DNA of 64,000 nt. It comes from CAVYXK01 sp963708245 (GTDB lineage: Bacteria; Pseudomonadota; Alphaproteobacteria; Acetobacterales; Acetobacteraceae). The notes under the pieces were generated by a model. It saw only the letters and a program-made list of their open reading frames with translations, ran no database searches and was not told the origin of the DNA. The DNA is taken from the NCBI GenBank assembly GCA_963708245.1, contig OY970201.1, forward strand, positions 7,936,001-8,000,000, in the 5' to 3' direction. A program made the translations under genes and the position numbers. Below are positions 28,312-36,811 of the stretch, one piece after another (position 1 is the stretch's first letter; each line of letters opens with the position of its first letter).

Positions 28312-29664
28312 ATGCATGACAGGATGAGCCCGCCGACTCTGCGAAACCCGGCGCAAGCTGCGGTGCTCGAAGCGGTCGAGTGGACAATGCCAGCGCTCCA
28401 CCCGTTCCTGCGCGTTGGACAGAGGTGGCATCGTCTACCGACTGTTCTTATCTTCGCTCTGCTGCTGATTTCTCATTGCCCGAGAGTCATTCTGAGGGCG
28501 AGCTTCTATGCGGAGGATGCAGCGCTCTGGTATCCGGATGCTTACCGCGTGGCGTGGCATGCTCTGCTATGGCCCGTGGTGGGTTACCTTCAGACATTCC
28601 CGCGGCTGATTGCACTAGCAGCCTTGCCCTTTCCGCTTCGCTGGGCACCCACTCTGTTCGCACTCGCCGCATTCTCGGTGCAGATGCTGCTTGCATTGTT
28701 CCTGATCAGCCCACGTATGAAAGACGTGTGGCCATCCCCGATCGGACGGTTGCTCTTCGCGCTGATTTATCTCTGTCTCCCGAATTCCTACGAGACTTAT
28801 CTCAACCTAACAAACTCGCAATGGCATCTCTGCATCCTCGCGTTCCTTGTCCTGGTCAGCGCGCCGCCGGTGTCGCGCGGGGAGTCCTTGTTTGATTGCG
28901 CGGTACTGTTGGCATCCGGCCTGACTGGCCCGTTCGCAATACTGCTCGCGCCTGTTGCGCTTTGGGAGGCGTTGCGACGGCGTTTGTCGAACGCCGCGGT
29001 ACGGGCGGCCCTGTTTCGCGCGGGAGCTGTGCTTGCCTGCGTGACTATCCAAGCCGGCGTTCTGCTCACCCATCTCGGCGGCCGCAGCCAGGCCCCGCTT
29101 GGTGCGACGCCGGAGCTGTTTGCCCGCATACTCGCGTATCAGGTTTTCATCGGCTCCCTGATTGGGCAGCATGGGCTTTTCTGGCTGGAACGGCAGCCTG
29201 TCTTATCGAGTTCGACCGTGGCTGTCCTGGTTGCCGTTGTTGGCTTGGCACTCTGGGCTTTGGCCTTCGTGAGAGGTTCCGCCATGCTGCGCCAGGGCAC
29301 GGTCCTGGCCGGCCTGATTTTCCTTGCAGCTTTAGCAAAACCGCAGGTGGACATGACCGCGCCGCAGTGGCCTCTTCTCATCTTGCCCGGTGTGGGTTGC
29401 CGGTATTGGCTTATGCCAATGTTCGCCTGGGTTGGCGTTCTGCTGACGCTGACAACAAAGGTCCGGGCAGCGGCTCCGCGTATAGCGGGCCTCCTTTTGA
29501 TCCTCGTGCTCCCAATCGGGATTGCGAAGGACTGGCCGTTTCCGAACTGGACGCCAACTCATTTCGTAGCACAGGCACGTGCGTTCGAAGCGGCACCCAC
29601 GGGCACGCATATGCTTCTGGATGCGCGGCCAGCCGGCTGGAAGTTGGACCTGACAAAAGAATAA
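28312..29664 (+). CDS. Polytopic membrane protein, function unknown
   Basis: A protein of about 450 residues with about ten hydrophobic segments separated by short loops. An acidic loop early on (FYAEDAALWYP), followed by a long first extramembrane loop, recalls GT-C-type glycosyltransferase-like membrane proteins, but no catalytic motif can be named. AGGCAGGAGG lies 11 bases before the ATG at 28312; a GTG at 28276 lies upstream in frame. It ends 15 bases before the convergent hpf gene. Function unknown. Confidence 0.7.
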   Translation: MHDRMSPPTLRNPAQAAVLEAVEWTMPALHPFLRVGQRWHRLPTVLIFALLLISHCPRVILRASFYAEDAALWYPDAYRVAWHALLWPVVGYLQTFPRLIALAALPFPLRWAPTLFALAAFSVQMLLALFLISPRMKDVWPSPIGRLLFALIYLCLPNSYETYLNLTNSQWHLCILAFLVLVSAPPVSRGESLFDCAVLLASGLTGPFAILLAPVALWEALRRRLSNAAVRAALFRAGAVLACVTIQAGVLLTHLGGRSQAPLGATPELFARILAYQVFIGSLIGQHGLFWLERQPVLSSSTVAVLVAVVGLALWALAFVRGSAMLRQGTVLAGLIFLAALAKPQVDMTAPQWPLLILPGVGCRYWLMPMFAWVGVLLTLTTKVRAAAPRIAGLLLILVLPIGIAKDWPFPNWTPTHFVAQARAFEAAPTGTHMLLDARPAGWKLDLTKE

Positions 29665-29679
29665 CCCCGCAAGGCTGAT

Positions 29680-30273
29680 TCAGCTCCCGCTTCCACCCGG
29701 ATCGATCCAGCCGATATTGCCGTCGCTGCGGCGATAGACGACGTTTAATTCGCCGGTGGTGCTGTTGCGGAACATCAGCACCTGCTCCTCGGCAAGGTCC
29801 ATGTGCATGACTGCTTCGCCAACCGACAGGCGGCTGATTTCCGCAGGCTGCTCGGCAATAACGGTAGCGTAGGCGTCGATGCCCGTCGTATCGCCGGCGG
29901 TCTCGGCGGCCGCGGATTCAGCCTGGCGCAGCACGTATTGGCGCGCTGCCTCTGGGCGTTCGCGGTTGGCGATGTCGCGGGCGTGGTCGCTTACCCGCCG
30001 GCGGTAGCGTCGCAGCCGTTTGGCGATATGTTCGGCGGCGTCGTCGAAGGCGCTGTTGGCGTCCGCCGCCTCTCCCTCGCCGCGCAGCATCAGTCCGCGC
30101 CCAGCATGGATGTTGATGTCGCAGGTGAAGAAGCTGCGGGCACGCCCGAATGTCACCTGCGCATCCAGGGCGTAGTCGAAATACTTCCCGGCGATCCCCT
30201 CCAGATGCCGGGACACCCGATGGCGAAGTGCGTCGGACAGCTCGACCTGCTTGCCGGAAACCGTGATCTCCAT
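29680..30273 (-). CDS. hpf: Ribosome hibernation promoting factor, long form
   Basis: A 197-residue long-form HPF/RaiA protein, which dimerises ribosomes into inactive 100S particles in stationary phase. The N-terminal S30AE-like domain starts EITVSGKQVELSDALRHRV; the C-terminal domain that drives dimerisation holds LSVGEAVMHMDL, VLMFRNSTTGELNVVYRRSDG and GWIDPG. It lies just downstream of rpoN, the usual alphaproteobacterial arrangement. Confidence 0.93.
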   Translation of the reverse strand: MEITVSGKQVELSDALRHRVSRHLEGIAGKYFDYALDAQVTFGRARSFFTCDINIHAGRGLMLRGEGEAADANSAFDDAAEHIAKRLRRYRRRVSDHARDIANRERPEAARQYVLRQAESAAAETAGDTTGIDAYATVIAEQPAEISRLSVGEAVMHMDLAEEQVLMFRNSTTGELNVVYRRSDGNIGWIDPGGSGS

Positions 30274-30334
30274 GCCTGTCTCCCCCGACCTAAGCCGCCG
30301 CGCCTGTCAAGGCGCCCGAGGAGCAAACGGCGCC

Positions 30335-31831
30335 TCAGGCCGGCACGGTCTTTTCCCGTTTGCGTTGCACAGAGTTCGGGATGTGCAGCGCCTCCCGGTA
30401 TTTGGCCACGGTCCGGCGGGCAATGTCCACGCCTTCCCGACGGAGGGCCAGAACGATGGCGTCGTCGGACAGGACGTCGTCGGGGTGCTCTCCCTCCACC
30501 AGGGCACGAATGCGATGACGTACGGTCTCGGAACTGTGGGCGGCACCGTCCATCCCCGCAATCGCCGTGGTGAAGAAATATTTGAGCTCGAAAGTTCCAC
30601 GCGGCGTGGCGATGTATTTGTTGGCCGTCACGCGGCTGACCGTGCTCTCGTGCATCTGCACCGCTTCGGCGATGTCGCGCAGAATCAACGGTCGCAGGTG
30701 CTCGATGCCGTGGCGCATGAAGCCGTCCTGCTGGCGCACAATTTCGGCGGCAACTTTCAAGATCGTCTGTGTGCGCTGGGCAAGCGACTTCACCAACCAG
30801 TTGGCTGTGGCCAGCCTCTCGGCAAGAAAGCTGCGATCGTCCCTGCCGGCCCCTGCCGCTACGCGCGCGTAGAAGCGTTGGTTCACCAGCACGCGCGGCA
30901 GCGTGTCTGGGTTCAGTTCGATGGTCCAGCCGCCGTCGGGGGCGGCGCGCATCAGGATGTCAGGTACCACGACCTGGATCGCGCCGTTCTCGCCGGTCCA
31001 GCCGGGCTTGGGATCGAGCGCGCGGACCTCCGCGATCATATCGGTGAGGTCCTCGGCATCGACGCCGCACACCGCCATCAGCCGCCGCATGTCGCGCCGG
31101 GCAAGTAGATCCAGGTTGTCGAGCAACTCCGCCATCGCGGGGTCCAGCCGGCTTCGCTCGTCGAGCTGGACGGCAAGGCATTCCTTGAGGTCGCGCGCGA
31201 ACAGACCAGGCGGATCGAACCGCATCATGCGCGCGCGCACCGTTTCCACTCGTGCGAGTGGTACGCCCATGGCCTGCGCCACCGCCTGCGGATCGGCAGT
31301 CAACCGCCCGGCAGGACACAGCAATGCGATCAGATGTGCACCGATCAACCGGTCGGCAGGGTCGGCGAAACTCAGCCGGAGCTGCTCGCCGAGACGTTCG
31401 TGCAGCGGTCGCAGCGGTTCGGCGATATCGTCGATATCGCGCTCGTCATCCGCGAAATCCTGGGCACCGCGGCGGTCGCGCGGCAAGGGCGCACCATCCG
31501 ACGGTCCGCCCGCGTCGTAGGTCTCTGCGTGGTCGGCGTCCAGCGGAGCCGCCGCGGCGTCGGGCAGCGATCCGTCGGCGGCATGTGCAGCGGCATCGAC
31601 CGTGGCCTCGTTGCGCGGCGCGATCTGGTCGAGCGCGGCACGCTCGGCCGGCAGCGTGTCGTCTGCCTCATCGCGCTCCAGCAGCGGATTGCGCTCCAGC
31701 TCTTCCTCGACGAACGCCGCGACTTCCCGGTTGGTGTATTGTAGCAGCTTGATCGCCTGCCGAAGCTGCGGCGTCATCACCAGTGACTGGCTCTGACGAA
31801 GGTCGAGACGCGGGCCGATCGACAGAGCCAT
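30335..31831 (-). CDS. rpoN: RNA polymerase sigma-54 factor RpoN
   Basis: A 498-residue sigma-54. Region I is present at the N-terminus (LRQSQSLVMTPQLRQAIKLLQ, activator contact), an acidic region II follows, then the core-binding domain, the helix-turn-helix segment with HESTVSRVTANKYI, and the RpoN box ARRTVAKYRE near the C-terminus that reads the -24 element. It would direct transcription of nitrogen and other stress genes with enhancer-binding activators. It is 11 bases downstream of lptB. Complete and of normal length. Confidence 0.95.
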   Translation of the reverse strand: MALSIGPRLDLRQSQSLVMTPQLRQAIKLLQYTNREVAAFVEEELERNPLLERDEADDTLPAERAALDQIAPRNEATVDAAAHAADGSLPDAAAAPLDADHAETYDAGGPSDGAPLPRDRRGAQDFADDERDIDDIAEPLRPLHERLGEQLRLSFADPADRLIGAHLIALLCPAGRLTADPQAVAQAMGVPLARVETVRARMMRFDPPGLFARDLKECLAVQLDERSRLDPAMAELLDNLDLLARRDMRRLMAVCGVDAEDLTDMIAEVRALDPKPGWTGENGAIQVVVPDILMRAAPDGGWTIELNPDTLPRVLVNQRFYARVAAGAGRDDRSFLAERLATANWLVKSLAQRTQTILKVAAEIVRQQDGFMRHGIEHLRPLILRDIAEAVQMHESTVSRVTANKYIATPRGTFELKYFFTTAIAGMDGAAHSSETVRHRIRALVEGEHPDDVLSDDAIVLALRREGVDIARRTVAKYREALHIPNSVQRKREKTVPA

Positions 31832-31842
31832 CGCCGGGGTCG

Positions 31843-32556
31843 TTACAGGCTGAACCGCTCGCCGAGATACACGCGGCGGACGTCGGCGTGCGCCACCACC
31901 TCGTGTGGGCGGCCTTCCATCAGCACCTGGCCGTCATGCATGATGTAGGCACGATCTATGATCTCCAGCGTCTCGCGGACGTTGTGGTCGGTGATCAGCA
32001 CGCCGATGCCGCGATGCTTGAGATGAGAGACGAGGTCGCGGATCTCGTTCACCGCGATCGGGTCGATCCCCGCCAGCGGCTCGTCGAGCAGGATATAGGC
32101 AGGCTGCGTGGCCAGCGCGCGGGCGATCTCTACACGGCGGCGCTCACCGCCCGACAGCGCCAGGGCCGGGGTGCGGCGAAGATGACTGATACCGAACTCG
32201 GCCAACAGCTCGTCCAGCATCATCTCGCGCCGGTCGGCATCGGGCTCGACCACCTCCAGCGCCGCCATCACGTTCTGCTCGACGTTCAGGCCACGGAAGA
32301 CGCTGGCTTCCTGCGGCAGGTAGCCGATCCCGAGCCGGGCGCGGCGATACATCGGCAACAGCGTGATGTCGGCGCCGTCCAGACCAATGGCACCGGTATC
32401 GGGCCGGATCAGCCCGATGATCATGTAGAAGGTGGTGGTCTTGCCGGCTCCATTGGGACCGAGCAGCCCGACCGCCTCGCCGCGGCGCAGCGCAATCGAG
32501 ACGTTCCGTACCACCGGGCGCTTATTGTAGGTCTTTCCGACGCCAGTCGCGGCCAA
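31843..32556 (-). CDS. lptB: LPS export ABC transporter ATP-binding protein LptB
   Basis: A 237-residue ABC ATPase that powers the Lpt bridge for lipopolysaccharide export. Walker A GPNGAGKT (33-40), Q-loop IGYLPQEASVFRGL, signature LSGGERRRVEIA, Walker B YILLDEPLAGIDP. The only start in frame after the lptA stop is the TTG at 32556, without a clear ribosome binding site, so translation may be coupled to lptA. The operon is kdsD-lptC-lptA-lptB-rpoN-hpf. Confidence 0.92.
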   Translation of the reverse strand: MAATGVGKTYNKRPVVRNVSIALRRGEAVGLLGPNGAGKTTTFYMIIGLIRPDTGAIGLDGADITLLPMYRRARLGIGYLPQEASVFRGLNVEQNVMAALEVVEPDADRREMMLDELLAEFGISHLRRTPALALSGGERRRVEIARALATQPAYILLDEPLAGIDPIAVNEIRDLVSHLKHRGIGVLITDHNVRETLEIIDRAYIMHDGQVLMEGRPHEVVAHADVRRVYLGERFSL

Positions 32557-32592
32557 GCCGGGTACTGCTCGGCACCACTCGCAGAGATGCGC

Positions 32593-33609
32593 TCATGGCT
32601 TCCGCCCAGCCTGTGCGGGCGAGGATGTGGATAAACTCTGGCTGGTGGCGTCGTTCGGTACGATCAGACCCTGCACCCGGTCCGTCCCCGCGGCGAGCAG
32701 GCGGGACACGCCAGTCTTCAAATTCACTGCGGCCCGCGCACCGGCGAGCTGGTTCTGACCGCGGGTAATGCGCACGTTTCCTTCAAGCAGCGCAATTCCG
32801 GTGTCAGGCACATAGATGCCGCGATCGCCAGTGGCGATGTCAGTGGGCGTGCGGACCGAGACGTGGCCGAACGCCTCGACCTTCTCTAGCTTGCCGGATG
32901 CTGCCAGCGGATCATCCGCCGCCACCGGCGTGCCAGTCTTGGTGGCGGCTTGGGTCGCCGGCTGAGTGCCCGGCGGCGGGTTCGGGGTGGTGTACGCGAC
33001 CAGCACGTCGGCGGCGATCCGGCGGGCATCCTTTGTCACCACCACCGCGTCGCCGCGCGCCACTGCCATGTGCTTCTGCGACCAGTATTCCAGATCGTCG
33101 CGCGCGGTGAGTACGTCGTTTGGCGTGGTCAGCCGGAGGTCGTGACCGGTCATCACCAGGACAGCCTGATCGAGGTCATAGATTGCCCGGTCGCCCTGGG
33201 CATGGTCTGTCGCGGTGAAGATCTGCACATGACCCTCGGCCTCGACACGGTAGATCTCGTTGCCCGACGTGTCTTCGTCGCCGGCAATACCGGACGCGCC
33301 GGTGGATGCGGCGGCTGGCGTTGCGGCCGGCGGTGTCGCAGGGGCGGCCGCAGGCTGGGCGGCATTCCCAGCCTTTTTGCGATAATAGGCGATCAATCGG
33401 TCCGCCGTGACGGTGACGTTCTGGCGGACTGCACGGGCATCGCCGAGCGCTATCACCTCGTGCTGGTTCTGCAGCCATTCGATGCCGTTCTGCGCGGTGA
33501 TGTCGATTGGGCCGCCATGCGACAGGTCGATGCCCTGCGCCAGTGGTCGCGACGCGAGCAGCAACAGAGCGGTCCCCATCAGCGCCCCAGACAATCGCGA
33601 CGGCGTCAT
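32593..33609 (-). CDS. lptA: LPS transport periplasmic protein LptA (long, two OstA-type repeats)
   Basis: A 338-residue periplasmic protein with a signal peptide (cleavage near RPLAQG). It has two OstA-type beta-jellyroll units, the first with ITAQNGIEWLQNQHEVIALG and the second with LTARDDLEYWSQKHMAVARG, joined by an Ala/Pro/Thr-rich linker. LptA bridges the periplasm to carry LPS from LptC to LptD. It is clearly longer than the E. coli protein (about 185 residues). It overlaps lptC by four bases. Confidence 0.88.
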   Translation of the reverse strand: MTPSRLSGALMGTALLLLASRPLAQGIDLSHGGPIDITAQNGIEWLQNQHEVIALGDARAVRQNVTVTADRLIAYYRKKAGNAAQPAAAPATPPAATPAAASTGASGIAGDEDTSGNEIYRVEAEGHVQIFTATDHAQGDRAIYDLDQAVLVMTGHDLRLTTPNDVLTARDDLEYWSQKHMAVARGDAVVVTKDARRIAADVLVAYTTPNPPPGTQPATQAATKTGTPVAADDPLAASGKLEKVEAFGHVSVRTPTDIATGDRGIYVPDTGIALLEGNVRITRGQNQLAGARAAVNLKTGVSRLLAAGTDRVQGLIVPNDATSQSLSTSSPAQAGRKP

Positions 33610-34286
33610 TGTGCGTTGGCTCCGTTCAGCATCAGATGCGCCGGGCCGGCGAACTGCACTTCTTCACCCTTGTCGGTGAAGGTGAACCCGCCCTTCGCAT
33701 CCAGCACGCCGAACGGGCCCTCGGCATGCACCGGCTGGGCGCCCGCGGCAGCACCGTTCTTCATGTCGATCGCGGCGCTCTCGGTCAGCATCGTGGTGCC
33801 GTCATCGCGGTAGAGCGTGACCGCGTGCGACAGATCCAGCGCATTCCCCTGCTTGCGGTACACCCCATCCTTCGACTGCAGCATGAGCCAAGTGCCGTTC
33901 TGCAGCGTAACGTCGCCCTTCGGGGTGGTGAGATTGATGCGGTCGGGACCAACCTGCGTGGCCTCCGAGGCGGTCACCGTGTATGGGCGACCACGCTCGT
34001 CGATTCCGTGGAAATGAGCGTCGATCACCGTGTCGCCTGCGACGGTGGGGATCATCTGGTGCAGCTTCCACCGTACGTCCGCGGCGGAGCGTTTCAGCTC
34101 GGGCCACAGCGCCATCGTCGTCAGCAGTGCCAGCGCAACGACGGGGAGGGCCAGCTTGGCCAGCAAGATCATCAACCGCCGGCGGGCAATTCCGCCGGGC
34201 GTAGGGGGCCGGCGCAGCCGCGAGGCCGCGGTGCCAACCAGGCGTTCCGCCGGGCGGACCGGAGTGGCGAGTGGGGCGACCGGCAT
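33606..34286 (-). CDS. lptC: LPS export protein LptC
   Basis: A 226-residue bitopic protein: a basic Pro-rich cytoplasmic tail, one transmembrane helix (near LALPVVALALLTTMALWP), then an OstA/LptC domain with DAHFHGIDERGRPYTVTA and NLTTPKGDVTL. It links the LptBFG complex to LptA. The start touches the kdsD stop by one base and the stop overlaps lptA by four, showing tight operon coupling. Confidence 0.88.
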   Translation of the reverse strand: MPVAPLATPVRPAERLVGTAASRLRRPPTPGGIARRRLMILLAKLALPVVALALLTTMALWPELKRSAADVRWKLHQMIPTVAGDTVIDAHFHGIDERGRPYTVTASEATQVGPDRINLTTPKGDVTLQNGTWLMLQSKDGVYRKQGNALDLSHAVTLYRDDGTTMLTESAAIDMKNGAAAGAQPVHAEGPFGVLDAKGGFTFTDKGEEVQFAGPAHLMLNGANAQ

Positions 34287-35269
34287 CAGGCTACCCCGCC
34301 GCGCAGCAGGTCGTGCACGTGCAGGATACCGATCGGCCGGCCGGCCGGGTCGATGACGAAAAGGCTGGTGATCGGCCGTTCGCGCGCGTTCATCACGTGC
34401 AGAGCCCCGGCGGCGAGCGCCTCAGGCGCGATGGTTCGCGGCGACGGTGTCATGATGTCTGCCACGCGCCGGCCCAGCAGGTCGGGGCCCATATGGCGGC
34501 GCAGATCCCCGTCAGTGATAATGCCGACCAGCCTTCCGTCGGCATTGATGACGCCGAGGCAGCCGAACCGCTTCTCGGTCATCAGTAGCAGGGCGCGGTC
34601 CATTTGCAGATCCGGCAAGGCGAGCGGCATCGCCTCGCGATCGTGCATCAGATCGCGCACGCGCTTGAGCCGCGCACCCAACCTGCCGCCGGGATGGAAC
34701 CGGCGAAAATCGGCGGCGGTGAACCCGTGCCGGGTCAGCAACGCGACCGCCAGCGCATCGCCGAGCGCCATCTGCATGATAGCGCTGGTGGTGGGAGCCA
34801 GGCCCATCGGGCAGGCTTCGGCGGCGGCCGGCAGGCGCAGCACGACGTCCGCCGCCTTGGCCAGTGCCGAGTCCGCATGGGCCGTAATCGCCACCAGCGG
34901 CAAGGCGAACCGGCGCGCATGCGCAACGAGGTCGGCCAGCTCCGGCGTTTCCCCGGAGTTCGACAGCGCCAGCACCGCATCGCCGGCAACGATCATACCG
35001 AGGTCGCCGTGCGATGCCTCAGCCGGGTGGACGAAGAGTGCCGGTGTGCCGGTGGAGGCCAAGGTGGCGGCAACCTTGCGGGCGACATGGCCGGACTTGC
35101 CCATGCCGGAGACAACCACCCGGCCGGCGACCGCACCCAGCAACTCGACCGCGCGATTGAACTCGTCGCCGAGCCCCGCCGCCAGTGCGCGCAGGCCCGC
35201 GGCTTCGGTGCCCAACACAGCCCGCGCTACGTCGAGGTCAGCGTACGCGGCGGCGGCGAGTGCGGTCAT
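34286..35269 (-). CDS. kdsD: Arabinose-5-phosphate isomerase (KpsF/GutQ type)
   Basis: A 327-residue isomerase that converts ribulose 5-phosphate to arabinose 5-phosphate, the first step to the Kdo sugar of LPS. It has an N-terminal SIS domain (VVVSGMGKSGHVARKVAATL and LALSNSGETPELADL) and two C-terminal CBS domains (near VRDLMHDREAMPLAL and VADIMTPSPRTIAPE). It overlaps lptC by one base. Placement before lptCAB is standard for the group and ties it to LPS biogenesis. Confidence 0.93.
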   Translation of the reverse strand: MTALAAAAYADLDVARAVLGTEAAGLRALAAGLGDEFNRAVELLGAVAGRVVVSGMGKSGHVARKVAATLASTGTPALFVHPAEASHGDLGMIVAGDAVLALSNSGETPELADLVAHARRFALPLVAITAHADSALAKAADVVLRLPAAAEACPMGLAPTTSAIMQMALGDALAVALLTRHGFTAADFRRFHPGGRLGARLKRVRDLMHDREAMPLALPDLQMDRALLLMTEKRFGCLGVINADGRLVGIITDGDLRRHMGPDLLGRRVADIMTPSPRTIAPEALAAGALHVMNARERPITSLFVIDPAGRPIGILHVHDLLRGGVA

Positions 35270-35382
35270 GGTCCGTGCAAATCCTCACCCCTTGCCGTGG
35301 TTGTATCGGCCGGCCGGGCGCGGCGGGTCAACCCTTGGGGGGCAGCCGCCAACAAGAATCGTGCCACCGGATGTCCGGGTGG

Positions 35383-36036
35383 TTAATGCGCGAACAGGTC
35401 CGGGTCCTCGAACCCCAGCAGATCGAGCCGGGCGCGGGTCGGCAGGAAGGCGAAGCACGCCTCGGCAAGGTCGAGTCGGTTCTCGCGCACCAGCAGCGCC
35501 TCGAGTTGGGCCCAGAGCGCATGCAGATGCAACACGTCGGAGGCGGCGTAGGCGAGCTGCTCAGCGGTGAGATCCGGGGCGCCCCAGTCGGACGTCTGCT
35601 GCTGCTTGTTGATCTCCACGCCCAGCAGCTCGCGGCAGAGATCGCGCAGCCCATGCCGGTCGGTGAAAGTCCGGGTGAGCTTGGCGCCGATCTTGGTGCA
35701 CTTCACCGGAGTGACGGTGATGCCGAGCGCGTGCTGCAGCACTGCGACATCGAAGCGAGCGAAATGCATCAGCTTGACGGTCGCGCGGTCGCCCAGCAGC
35801 CCGGCAAGGTTCGGGCAGTCGAAGCCACGCCCGCCCAGCGAGCGCGGCAGAAGCTGCACGAGATGTGCCACCCCATCGCCCGCCGAAAGCTGCACGAGGC
35901 ACAGCCGGTCGCGACGCGGGACGAGCCCCATCGTCTCGGTATCCACCGCAACCACCGGCCCCAGCCGAAGCCCCTCCGGCAGGTCATCACGGTGCAAATG
36001 GATGGTCGCATTCGCCATGAACTGCGTGACGCTCAT
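35383..36036 (-). CDS. rnd: Ribonuclease D-like 3'-5' exonuclease
   Basis: A 217-residue DEDDy exonuclease. The first motif is VAVDTETMGLVPRRD (Asp32, Glu34), the second lies in LVQLLPRSLGGRGFDCPNLA and KLMHFARFDVAVLQ, and the third in AEQLAYAASDVLHLHAL. It trims the 3' ends of tRNA and other stable RNAs. It lacks the HRDC domains of E. coli RNase D, which is normal for the short alphaproteobacterial form. It lies beside a tRNA gene on the same strand. Confidence 0.88.
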   Translation of the reverse strand: MSVTQFMANATIHLHRDDLPEGLRLGPVVAVDTETMGLVPRRDRLCLVQLSAGDGVAHLVQLLPRSLGGRGFDCPNLAGLLGDRATVKLMHFARFDVAVLQHALGITVTPVKCTKIGAKLTRTFTDRHGLRDLCRELLGVEINKQQQTSDWGAPDLTAEQLAYAASDVLHLHALWAQLEALLVRENRLDLAEACFAFLPTRARLDLLGFEDPDLFAH

Positions 36037-36050
36037 CGCGCCCCGCCGTT

Positions 36051-36083
36051 ACTGACCACTGACAACTGACCACTGCCCACTGA
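36051..36083. repeat. Short degenerate tandem repeat between rnd and the tRNA
   Basis: A 33-base stretch is built from copies of ACTGACCACTGACA-like units (ACTGACCACTG, ACAACTGACCACTG, CCCACTGA). It lies just 5' of the rnd start and 3' of the tRNA-Leu gene. No function is evident. Confidence 0.5.
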
Positions 36084-36085
36084 TT

Positions 36086-36172
36086 TGGTGCCCAGGAGAA
36101 GACTCGAACTTCCACGACCTTGCGGCCACAGGTACCTGAAACCTGCGCGTCTACCAATTCCGCCACCTGGGC
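36086..36172 (-). tRNA. tRNA-Leu (anticodon CAG)
   Basis: On the minus strand the sequence folds as a class II tRNA: acceptor GCCCAGG pairing with CCTGGGC, D-arm with GGCGGAATTGGTAGACGC, anticodon arm CAGGT-TTCAGGT-ACCTG giving CAG at positions 34-36, a long variable arm typical of Leu, a TTCGAGTC T-loop, and an encoded CCA end at 36086-36088. Confidence 0.96.
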
Positions 36173-36575
36173 ACGGGCTCGTCGCGCGGGTGCGGGCGAG
36201 CGGCAGGGCGGGGGATGTAGCGAGGGGGCTCGGCGGCGTCAACACACTGCCCGGCCTTGCTTGCTTGGGGGTGTCTGTGGGTTAGCGCGTCTCGTAGGTG
36301 TCTCATTGCCCTTCGTGCGAGAGCTCTTCCGATCGTGTGTTGAGATGGGCTTGTGGGGAAGGGGAGGGGAGGAGGAAGAAGGTCGCGGAGGATCCGGCGG
36401 CGGGGTACACGGCGCGCAGCGAATCTCTCGATCGTCTCATTTCGCGGTGGGCGAGATGGCAGATCGTGTGGTGAGATGGCTGCCTCACCCGGTTCGCTTC
36501 GCGAACCGACCCCCGGGTCGGAGCCCGGGGGCAGGCTCTCTCGCGTAGAGCGGGAGCGGCGTGTGTAAGGGGGCG
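36173..36575. other. Non-coding stretch with two GC-rich hairpins
   Basis: I see no credible gene here. Two adjacent hairpins occur at its right end: GGTTCGC-TTC-GCGAACC at 36491-36507 and CCCCCGGG-N6-CCCGGGGG at 36510-36531. Neither is followed by a T-run, so they are not classic terminators. Longer open frames in this stretch overlap the tRNA and have no recognisable content. Confidence 0.5.
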
Positions 36576-36761
36576 TCAGGCTGCCAGGGCCAGTGGGCCG
36601 TCAAGCGCGTCGGGGATCAGGGCGGCGAGAAGCGCTTGCACCGAGTCGCGCTCGGGCGGGTTGTTCAATGTTTTCCTCAGGCGGCTCAGCTCGGCCCTTT
36701 CTGAACGAGTTAAGGGGACGAACTCCGGCTTCGGTGCGGGCTGCGGCGTGGGTGCCCGTGG
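36576..36761 (-). pseudogene. C-terminal remnant of an unidentified protein
   Basis: On the minus strand a 61-codon frame between TAG (36762) and TGA (36576) reads like a protein tail: PKPEFVPLTRSERAELSRLR, then LNNPPERDSVQALLAALIPD and ALDGPLALAA. There is no start codon with a binding site, and its upstream side is covered by IS debris, so it is probably the end of a gene cut by insertion. Family not recognised. Confidence 0.4.
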
Positions 36762-36811
36762 CTACCGGCACAAGCCGACACGCAGAGGGGGGTCAATTTT
36801 GGACGCCGATC

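Noticed and set aside
33507..35570. 687-codon plus-strand frame
   Set aside because: It runs antisense across lptA, lptC and kdsD and is made of Arg/Ser/Ala-rich low-information sequence.
36491..36531. Hairpins as a transcription terminator
   Set aside because: The two GC-rich stems lack a following T-run on either strand, so they are recorded only as structure.
36120..36548. Open frame of 142 codons on the plus strand
   Set aside because: It overlaps the tRNA-Leu gene, is Arg/Gly-rich in the way of GC-biased random frames, and has no binding site or recognisable motif.
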